A DNA stretch of 31,796 nt, from the NCBI GenBank assembly GCA_001247695.2, contig LGRX02012763.1, forward strand, positions 1 to 31,796, read 5' to 3'. Of the stretch, positions 1 through 7,327 are shown piece after piece. A program made the translations under genes and the position numbers. The stretch comes from Cymbomonas tetramitiformis (taxonomy: Eukaryota > Chlorophyta > Pyramimonadophyceae > Pyramimonadales > Pyramimonadaceae). Under the pieces are notes generated by a model. That model made no database searches. It was not told the DNA's origin and worked only from the letters and a program-made list of their open reading frames with translations. Within the stretch, counting starts at the first letter, position 1; each line of letters begins with the position of its first letter.

Positions 1-34
1 GAAGAGCCCGACCAGGCAGACCCAGACAGACACG

Positions 35-3000
35 ATGCCAAAGATCCCCGGGCACGCCCAGGAACTCCCGAAGGTCGGAGCGAAAAGGACCAGGCAGACC
101 CTACGAAGCCCCCAGGCCACGGCGGAGAGGGAGGAGATCAGACCCAGGCCGAACCCTCCCGCACAGGCACTTCAGGGGGGAACAAGCCCCTGCCCGATCG
201 CAAAGGTTAGCCTGGACGACGGCAGAGGCACGAAGTGGAAAGGGACCAAGGCGCAAATCATGATGCTGAGGACATGGGTCCTCGCTCAAGTAGCCAAAGG
301 GGATGTCAGGACGGGAGAGCTGTTCCGGCATGCAGCCAAAATCGGATTCTCAAGAGATGCGGTTAGGCTGATGACCACGCACCTCATAAGCAGCGAACAG
401 GCCGTATGGGCAACGCACCCCCCTGTCAACGACTACCGGAGCAGAAACAAGTGGTGGAGGATCGACACCATGGAGCTCTCGGTAGGCACTGGCCCAACGG
501 CTGCCAATGATCCGGAAGTGCTCGAAGAAACGGAGGAGGAACCCCAGGCCGTTGAGGCGTCCGAGAGCACCACAATCCTGGCGGTTAGGACGCACTGGGG
601 AAGCAGGGAATACCTGCTCGGGCCGATTCGCCCGCAAGGGGAGGCATGGGTTGAAGAGGACACCCTGCTGACAGGAGGAATTGCGGGGATGAACCCGAGC
701 CAGGCCGAGCGAGAGACCGACATGTTCCACAACAAGGAGCGGGAAGATCAGCAGGCTCGGAGCCCTACAGAAAGAGAACCACTGTCAGGGACTCCCACGA
801 GGCATGCCCACTACTGGCCGGGGGTCACCAAGCTCAACATCGACACCGAACCCTTTAACCCAGACTGGGACGCAGCACCCTCAGGCAAGTGCACGCTCAC
901 GACGGAGACAGGCAGGCACCACGTGTTCGCACACGACGAGCGGGGCAAGATGGTGGGTGCCCTCAAAGAGGAGGTACTCGACAGGCTCTACGACAGATAT
1001 GTGGCCGCGACGGGCACGAACAGCGCAGATCAGACCCACACAAGGGCGGGGGAGGAGCGACGGCGGTCCTTCGAGGAGCGGGAGCCACAGCTGGGCACGG
1101 TCCACGGGTTCGCCACAGAAGTGGTCCTCCTGCTCAAAAGATATTCCTGCGAGGAGGAAGAGGAAGTCGAGAAAACTGCACTGCAGAATCACTGGACGCT
1201 CCCTCCGGAAATTATGCAGGCGCTCCAGGAGGCCTTCGGAATCCAGGCGGAGATATTCGCGTCGCCGCTCAACGTACACAGCCACACGGCGACATACTGC
1301 TCCAAGTTCGACAGGGACAAGATTTTTGGATCCAAAGGGTCTGCATGGGACACTCACTGGGGAGAGCTGGGCGCCTTCGAGTTCAATCCGGAGTACACAG
1401 CGGCAGACCTGGACAAAGCGCTTCAGGAGGCTCTGATGTCCACCATGGCGAAAACCCCGGTACTGGGGGTAGGAATTTACCCGGCCTGGACGAGAACACC
1501 AGCCAAGGCATACTGCAGGAGATATGGTGAAACTAGGATACATGAATTTGGGGTGATCCCAAGAAAAAGCTTTACGTTCCTTCCCCCAGACCACTGGGGA
1601 GGCACCACAGTATCAGGTGTCACGAAGAAGGACTACAGCAACTGGGGGATCCTAGTTGTTGCCAACGCAGAGGGATGGCAAAAATTCTGCCCGGACCCAG
1701 AAGGGGCAGCGGAACTCGTCGGGAAAGCCCTGCAGCGCAGTACGTACTGCACGGTCCGTAAATACCACACGCTTCGGAATCTCAGGCCGGCCAACCCGAG
1801 GGTCCACACCTCGGAGGCCGTGTCCGACATGGCAGCGGTTAAGAACGCGATGGAGAACGCTAGTCAATACGACATGATCTTCGACCCCCACCCGATGAGA
1901 AAATGGGAAATACCGAGCATGTCGCGCAGACAGGGATGGGGGAACGAAGGGGGCGAGGTCCCCAAGGAAGACCGCACCCCGGAGGCAGCGAGGGCCATGA
2001 GACAAACATGGCGCGACAGAGGACTCATCGAGGTCACGATCACGGAGTACCATGCGGCGAACACTGCATGGCCTCTGGACAAGATCAAAGAGGACTCGCG
2101 GGCCAGATGGCTAAAGGCCATGGAACGCACTCCCATGCTCTTCAGTAGACAAGACAGGGACAGGGGACACACGGAAGTGAGAGAGCGGTTCCCCACGTGT
2201 CCCATTAAGCACAAAGCCAGACTTTCCAGAACCCTAGGGAAAATCAACAAAGCCTGGGACGCGACCTCGTTCCTCTATACGGATGGGTCGCGACTGGACC
2301 CAGAGGAAGAAGGGGGGTTGCATAGAGTGGGGGCGGCCTACTGGGACCCCAGAGGGGATGAAAGCCCCAGAACCTGGAGAGGTACATGGTCGACGGGTGG
2401 ACACCTCACCATCAACAGAGCGGAACTCCTGGCGATCCACGCGGCACTCAGAGCCAGGGAACGCACAACACCAAGCGAGATAGCAATCTGCACGGACAGC
2501 CTCTGCAGTATGTACCAAATTCTCAACATGCTGTCCAGACCCCACACGATGGAATGCCATAGACACAGGGATTTGCTTGAGGATATACTCTCCCTGGTCG
2601 AACAGCATAACAGCAAGGGAACAGAGGTCTCACTCAGGAAAGTCAAAAGCCACACGGGGGTGAAGGGCAACGACAAGGCAGATGAGGCGGCCAAACAGGC
2701 AGCAGAAAACATGGAGGGAACCACCCAAATTGAACCATGGGACAACAGGACCATGTACACGCTCACGGCCAATGCCCGAGATGGTGAATCGATGAGGCCC
2801 CTACAAGGGGAGGGGGCGGTGGAAAGGTATGTGGCAGAAAGGATTGCCCTAAAAGCGACACAGCACAAGTCGGTGAGGAAATGGCTACAACCCCCGAGCA
2901 GCCCATGGGAAGAATGGGGGACACCCGGCAGGGGAAATCGGGAAGGAGCTCTCTCGGTAGAGGGCTCTATAACGGCGAACCCCACGACCGGCGCCCCCGG

Positions 3001-4435
3001 GCCGGCCCAAGACCCCGACCGGGGCCAACAGGACGCGGAAATGGAGACACCAGGGGAGACTCTCCAGGAACTGATGCTCCTGGAGGAATTGCAGCACGCT
3101 CCCTGGAGCCAGGGCGGCCCGCCGATGCGACGGGAGCCGGGCGACCAGGAGCAGGTACACCCGCGGGATCAAGTGACCACTCAGGACGAGTGGGACCTAC
3201 TCTGGGAATTCGATGAGGCGCGGGGGTCGCCTCTAGACATGGGCGAGGAGGAGGCCATGATCTCGCCAGACAGGGAGATGATGCAGGCGATAGAGGAGGC
3301 AGAATGTGCGGACCCAATAGACGGACTGTGCCGCTCGATGATGGGGATGGACCTGGGAGAGTCGGAACTCCAAAACCTGACGGACGTCCCACAACAAGCG
3401 ATTGACGCCTACCAGGAGACAGCCCCAGCAAGAAGAAGAAAGAGGAACAGGGACCGGGAGGCCACGCACCGGGGAAACGGAGACAGGGCCGCCACAAGCC
3501 ACGCCGACGCTGCCGCGGTCGAGACACACATGGGAAGAAGAGTGGAGGAGCCCCCGCGGGAAATTCTCCAAGACAAGTCGATACCAGGAATATCCAATCA
3601 CTTCTGGAAGGTCACTCCACCGACATTCAGGTCCCTGATCCTAAGATGCCGGTTTGGGGTCCTCATGACGGCTGCCAGAAAGCACCTCATATGGCCGGGC
3701 AAATACCCGGACCCGGACTGCGCCCTCTGCGGGAAAAGGGACACCCCGGCACACAGGCTGGCGGGATGCAAAGACGAGACCAGCATGAACATGGCCACAG
3801 CCAGGCACAACGAAGTGGCAAGGACCCTTTACGAAGCAATCAGGAAGGGTCGAACGGGTGCCAGTCCGATCTGGATCGCGCACCACGCTGGACTCGACGG
3901 GACTAACAGATGCACGCGCCCGATACCAGACTTCATACTCAAAAGGGGTCAGTGCCGTAGGGACGGAAGGGACCACCCGGGGGCGAAGGACCCCCCAGAC
4001 GACATACCACACTTCGTGGATATTGTCATGATCAAGGGTGCAGAGGACGTCAGGGACGCCCCCCCAGGCAGGCCGGAGAACACCCGCAAGGAGGATGTGG
4101 GGGAAATCCACCTCATAGAGGTGGCCTTCACGTGGGACACGCGCTGGTATGCGTCCCTTCACGACAAGCTCAACAAGTATGAGCCCCTTATGGAGCTACT
4201 CAGATCCAAAGGCTATAAAGTATTCTTTCACCCGATGGTTTTCGGAACCACGGGGTCAGTATATGAACACAACGCAAGGGCTCTCACGCAACACCTCGGC
4301 TTCAACAAGAAGGAAGCGGAGGCCCTCCTCAAGAAAATCAGTAGCATCGCGGTGGAATGGGCTGCCAAGATGTTGATTTCACACAGCAGGTCGGAGAAGG
4401 AGAAGGCTCTAAAAAACAGTAAGAAGCCGCCTTGA
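35..4435 (+). CDS. LINE polyprotein, C-terminal part: PCIF1-like methyltransferase, RNase H, zinc knuckle, nuclease-like domain
   Basis: The frame is open to the left edge; the first ATG seen is at 35, giving 1466 residues, but the true start is probably outside the window. Residues 67-121 look like a winged helix-turn-helix. Residues about 395-560 resemble the PCIF1 (CAPAM-type) N6-adenine methyltransferase domain: F401-G, then FASPLN, YCSKF, FGSKGS and NPEY at 451-454, where the family has NPPF. An RNase H domain follows, with acidic residues D750 (TDGS), E797 (RAELL), D821 (TDS) and D883 (KADEAA). A zinc knuckle uses C1229, C1232, H1240 and C1245. The C-terminus has D1329 and E1362 (IEVAF) in a pattern like the PD-(D/E)xK-type nuclease regions of LINEs. 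The RNase H call is firm, the PCIF1 call strong and the nuclease call tentative. No stop or frameshift interrupts the 4.4 kb. Confidence 0.85.
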   Translation: MPKIPGHAQELPKVGAKRTRQTLRSPQATAEREEIRPRPNPPAQALQGGTSPCPIAKVSLDDGRGTKWKGTKAQIMMLRTWVLAQVAKGDVRTGELFRHAAKIGFSRDAVRLMTTHLISSEQAVWATHPPVNDYRSRNKWWRIDTMELSVGTGPTAANDPEVLEETEEEPQAVEASESTTILAVRTHWGSREYLLGPIRPQGEAWVEEDTLLTGGIAGMNPSQAERETDMFHNKEREDQQARSPTEREPLSGTPTRHAHYWPGVTKLNIDTEPFNPDWDAAPSGKCTLTTETGRHHVFAHDERGKMVGALKEEVLDRLYDRYVAATGTNSADQTHTRAGEERRRSFEEREPQLGTVHGFATEVVLLLKRYSCEEEEEVEKTALQNHWTLPPEIMQALQEAFGIQAEIFASPLNVHSHTATYCSKFDRDKIFGSKGSAWDTHWGELGAFEFNPEYTAADLDKALQEALMSTMAKTPVLGVGIYPAWTRTPAKAYCRRYGETRIHEFGVIPRKSFTFLPPDHWGGTTVSGVTKKDYSNWGILVVANAEGWQKFCPDPEGAAELVGKALQRSTYCTVRKYHTLRNLRPANPRVHTSEAVSDMAAVKNAMENASQYDMIFDPHPMRKWEIPSMSRRQGWGNEGGEVPKEDRTPEAARAMRQTWRDRGLIEVTITEYHAANTAWPLDKIKEDSRARWLKAMERTPMLFSRQDRDRGHTEVRERFPTCPIKHKARLSRTLGKINKAWDATSFLYTDGSRLDPEEEGGLHRVGAAYWDPRGDESPRTWRGTWSTGGHLTINRAELLAIHAALRARERTTPSEIAICTDSLCSMYQILNMLSRPHTMECHRHRDLLEDILSLVEQHNSKGTEVSLRKVKSHTGVKGNDKADEAAKQAAENMEGTTQIEPWDNRTMYTLTANARDGESMRPLQGEGAVERYVAERIALKATQHKSVRKWLQPPSSPWEEWGTPGRGNREGALSVEGSITANPTTGAPGPAQDPDRGQQDAEMETPGETLQELMLLEELQHAPWSQGGPPMRREPGDQEQVHPRDQVTTQDEWDLLWEFDEARGSPLDMGEEEAMISPDREMMQAIEEAECADPIDGLCRSMMGMDLGESELQNLTDVPQQAIDAYQETAPARRRKRNRDREATHRGNGDRAATSHADAAAVETHMGRRVEEPPREILQDKSIPGISNHFWKVTPPTFRSLILRCRFGVLMTAARKHLIWPGKYPDPDCALCGKRDTPAHRLAGCKDETSMNMATARHNEVARTLYEAIRKGRTGASPIWIAHHAGLDGTNRCTRPIPDFILKRGQCRRDGRDHPGAKDPPDDIPHFVDIVMIKGAEDVRDAPPGRPENTRKEDVGEIHLIEVAFTWDTRWYASLHDKLNKYEPLMELLRSKGYKVFFHPMVFGTTGSVYEHNARALTQHLGFNKKEAEALLKKISSIAVEWAAKMLISHSRSEKEKALKNSKKPP

Positions 4436-4509
4436 TTGTGCATGTGACTAGGGGCAGGCGTAACAGCTGTGCACCTTCAAATATCACGCTTCCAGTAGGA
4501 AGAGTCACA

Positions 4510-4544
4510 TTTTTTCTTTTTTTTCTTTTTTCTTTTTTCTTTTT
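4510..4544 (+). repeat. T-rich pyrimidine tract after the LINE frame
   Basis: A run of T interrupted by single C residues in an irregular T(5-8)C pattern. It lies 75 bases after the LINE stop codon and 48 bases before the next ATG. It may be the simple-repeat tail of the LINE, or a pyrimidine-rich part of the next gene's 5' region. Confidence 0.6.
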
Positions 4545-4591
4545 GGTCAAAGCTGCCACCCCCGGAGGCGCGGCTGCACGCCACTCTCAAG

Positions 4592-6768
4592 ATGTCCGAC
4601 CTCGTCCTAGCCTGGGAAGTGCTGGAAGCCTTCGTTGGGAAGGAAGCGTGGGATGCGAGGCCGGAGGCAGAGAAGGAAGAGCTTGCCCGCATCACGTGGA
4701 GAGATGGTCAGAGAGTAGTAGATCCTCCGCGTGTCCCTGCACGCGTGGGACCGCTGACATTCGATGGGTCCGCAGACACACAGCGGACGGACACCTGTCT
4801 TCTCTACCAGCGGATGGGTGTGCATTGCCCCGGACTGCGCAGTCTGGTCTTTGGAATCCTGAAGGCGTGCAGGGCCTCAAACCTAGCAACGGTTAAGGAT
4901 CGTGCGATCCCCACCAGGAACGTGGGGCACTTATTCCATTCATCTGGTGGTGCGGTGAAGGTGAATAACAAGTTGGCAGCCGTACTTGCCGACCGAGGCA
5001 GGTTGACCATGGAGTTTGCGCTGGGCGTGGCTGTGAAGCTCACGCACAACTTCAACGGCGAGTTCCCGAACTTCAGTGGGCGGGAAGATGCAAAAAAGGG
5101 GGGTCCCAAACGCAGTTTGCTGGTCCGCTGTGACTGCTCACAGCAGGATGGGGGTGACGAACCACGCCCCGCGGTGTGGGATGGACGCTGGGAAGCGCGA
5201 CCGACGGCCGCTTGCCAAAATGCTGAGGGGTCGCGATTGGCGCAGCCCGTGTGTACTCCCTGCATGGATCCCGATCGCACTGGCGCAGATGACGCAGCGA
5301 CAGCTACCAGCCCCACTGGTACCGCAGAGGCGCAGCCGCGGGTGGGGCCCTCTCCCCAGACGCCAACGGCTACTGCGGACTCGGCCGCTGCGGAACCCAT
5401 GGACACCCAGGCCGACCCCAACGCAGCGACACCTGCCAGCCCAGGTGTGTGCACCCTCGCTCAGTCTGCTGACGCTGTGCAGTTCAGACACCCTAGGTGT
5501 ATTGCGCTTGAAATGAGGGGTACGTGGGTGGTGGGATCGCACTGGCGCAGATGACGCAGCGACAGCTACCAGCCCCACTGGTACCGCAGAGGCGCAGCCG
5601 CGGGTGGGGCCCTCTCCCCAGACGCCAACGGCTACTGCGGACTCGGCCGCTGCGGAACCCATGGACACCCAGGCCGACCCCAACGCAGCGACACCTGCCA
5701 GCCCAGGTGTGTGCACCCTCGCTCAGTCTGCTGACGCTGTGCAGTTCAGACACCCTAGGTGTATTGCGCTTGAAATGAGGGGTACGTGGGTGGTGGGATC
5801 GCTCTGGCGCAGATGACGCAGCGACAGCTACCAGCCCCACTGGTACCGCAGAGGCGCAGCCGCGGGTGGGGCCCTCTCACCAGACGCCAACGGCTACTGC
5901 GGACTCGGCCGCTGCGGAACCCATGGACACCCAGGCCGACCCCAACGCGGTGACACCTACCAGCCCAGGTGTGGTGAGAATGGCTGAGGCAAGGGCGGTT
6001 GCCCCGACTGGTGTTCAGCGAGGACGGTTCTACGACGCCGACAACCATCATCTGCTCACCAGGGACGACAGAGGACATATCATCGACAGCGCCTTTGACT
6101 GCAGCTTCGGATCCGTTACTGAGCCAGGCGCGTGTCAGCCAGCACACCGGAGGCAGCTGGTGAACGTGCAGGCAGCTCCTACAGACCGTTTAGTGATTAT
6201 GGCGGATGTGCAGGCGTACCTGCGGACTGCGGGGCTACGAGCCGTAGACGTGGTAGGCGACGGCAACTGTTGGCTCCACTGCGTTGGCTGGCACCTGCCA
6301 CAAGCGGAGGGTGCTAAGGTACTAGCGGAGGGTGGTAAAGTGCGTGTCCAAAACTGTCGGCAAGCCATACAAGCGTTCTACGAGATGCATCCGGAGTATT
6401 ACAACTTTGACATGGCGGAAACCCGGGGCCAGCAAAATGCAAATGGAGATATGCATTATGTCTCCCTGTCCAAAATCCTAGCGCAGAAACAGCAGTATGA
6501 CGAACCCCAGTTCTGGCACATCATCGCCAACATGACGGGCCGCGTCATACAGATGTACATCAGCTGGCCGTTGGTTGACCTGAATTGGCCGCTTGCCTCG
6601 GCTCCAACTCCAGAGGATTTCCCGAACAACGCGCCCTTCGCCATGGAGTTCATCTGCCCCCACGAGGGTGTGGTGTTGACTAGCCGCGAACCTCTACGGC
6701 TGTGGAAGCTGTTGGAGCATCCCTATTGCGCGGGGCATTACATGCGCATCCTGCCGGATAATGAATAG
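4592..6768 (+). CDS. OTU-family cysteine protease, three exons
   Basis: Proposed exons are 4592-5444, 5551-5706 and 5813-6768, which join in frame to 654 residues from the ATG at 4592. OTU proteases remove ubiquitin or similar modifiers. The OTU core is in the last exon: VGDGNCW gives catalytic D486 and C489, and the GHYMRI near the end gives H645. The N-terminal 220 residues are unrecognised. The middle is a Pro/Ala/Thr-rich linker made of three near-identical 52-residue blocks, each from one 262-bp genomic repeat. Read without splicing, the frame stops at 5554 and reopens in another frame, so splicing (or a frameshift) is needed to link the N-terminus to the protease. The gene lies upstream of a Tnp2-like transposase on the same strand and may be transposon cargo. 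The OTU call is strong, the exon model fairly good, and linkage to the transposon speculative. Confidence 0.75.
5445..5550 (+). other. Intron 1 of the OTU gene (106 bp, phase 1)
   Basis: The donor is CCCAG|GTGTGT and the acceptor is GGCGCAG|ATGAC. Joining 5444 to 5551 completes an Asp codon and keeps the repeat in the same protein frame. This is predicted from sequence only. Confidence 0.65.
5707..5812 (+). other. Intron 2 of the OTU gene (106 bp, phase 1), duplicate of intron 1
   Basis: It has the same donor and acceptor as intron 1, exactly 262 bp further on. Joining 5706 to 5813 enters the frame that runs on to the OTU catalytic domain and the stop at 6768. The third repeat copy diverges just after its donor-like CAG|GTGTG and reads through as coding sequence. 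Confidence 0.65.
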
Positions 6769-7327
6769 CGTGTTAGTAGGCGCATCAGGGGAAAGGGCGT
6801 GGCGCAGCCCCCTAGCAGTAACATTCAAACTTATTTTAATGCAGATTGCAAACAGCCCCATAGATACACTGCGATAAGAATGCACGCTAAGGGGTAGGCC
6901 GCACGCTATAGTACAGGTTGCTCAGGAGACCGCACGCAGTATCCATTTGTGCGCGAAGTCCGTGGAAGCTGGGAGTACGAATCCTGTGGTGTATTTCCTG
7001 CTTGCTGGAGGCTGCTCCGCTCCGCGCCGAATCAGGCGCGTGGCGCGTGCGGCGCTCTCCCCGGCGCCGTGTTATAGGCTGCTTCATCTGCGGTTGCGAA
7101 TCAGCGGCCACAGGGTGAGCAGCGGCGCTGCGAGTGGTGGGTGGGCAGGGATGGGCGAGGGTGCGTGTATTTCCTGCCTGCTTCACCGCCTACCCAGTTG
7201 ACAGTTGCAGGTACCAAGAGGGCATGCTTGCTTGTATCACATACGCTTGCGTAACGTTTGTCATGCGCATGTGCAGGGGGGACAGGCACGAAGACGAAGC
7301 GACCCCGTCTGGCCGACTGTGATACCC
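6769..7327. other. Intergenic stretch, no gene seen
   Basis: GC-rich and without a convincing reading frame. It contains two copies of GTGTATTTCCTGC (about 6982 and 7166). It also has an 18-base string at 7088-7105 that recurs inside the next gene at 7866-7883. The pyrimidine-poor GTGCAG at about 7276 could be an acceptor for a 5'-leader intron. No promoter element was recognised. Confidence 0.5.

Larger units (their letters stand above)
1..4544 (+). mobile_element. LINE-type retroelement, 3' portion
   Basis: This segment is the downstream part of a non-LTR retroelement. The evidence is one long reading frame ending in an RNase H domain, a C-x2-C-x7-H-x4-C knuckle and a nuclease-like C-terminus, which is the usual order after the reverse transcriptase of many LINEs. 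No reverse transcriptase motif lies inside the window. The frame is still open at the left edge, so the transcriptase would be upstream. The right end is placed at the end of a T-rich tract (4510-4544), because the next gene starts at 4592. This boundary is an inference, and no target-site duplication could be tested. Confidence 0.7.
5273..5973 (+). repeat. 262-bp tandem repeat, 2.7 copies (exon plus intron unit)
   Basis: Copies begin at 5273, 5535 and 5797 and are almost identical. Seen differences include GCACTGG against GCTCTGG at the start of copy 3, and three changes near 5949-5959. The unit length is not a multiple of three, so unspliced translation shifts frame at each copy. Each unit holds a 156-bp exon and, in the first two copies, a following 106-bp GT-AG intron. 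Confidence 0.95.

Noticed and set aside
4510..4544. T-run as an RNA polymerase III terminator
   Set aside because: No tRNA or small RNA promoter boxes upstream; better explained as a simple-repeat tail.
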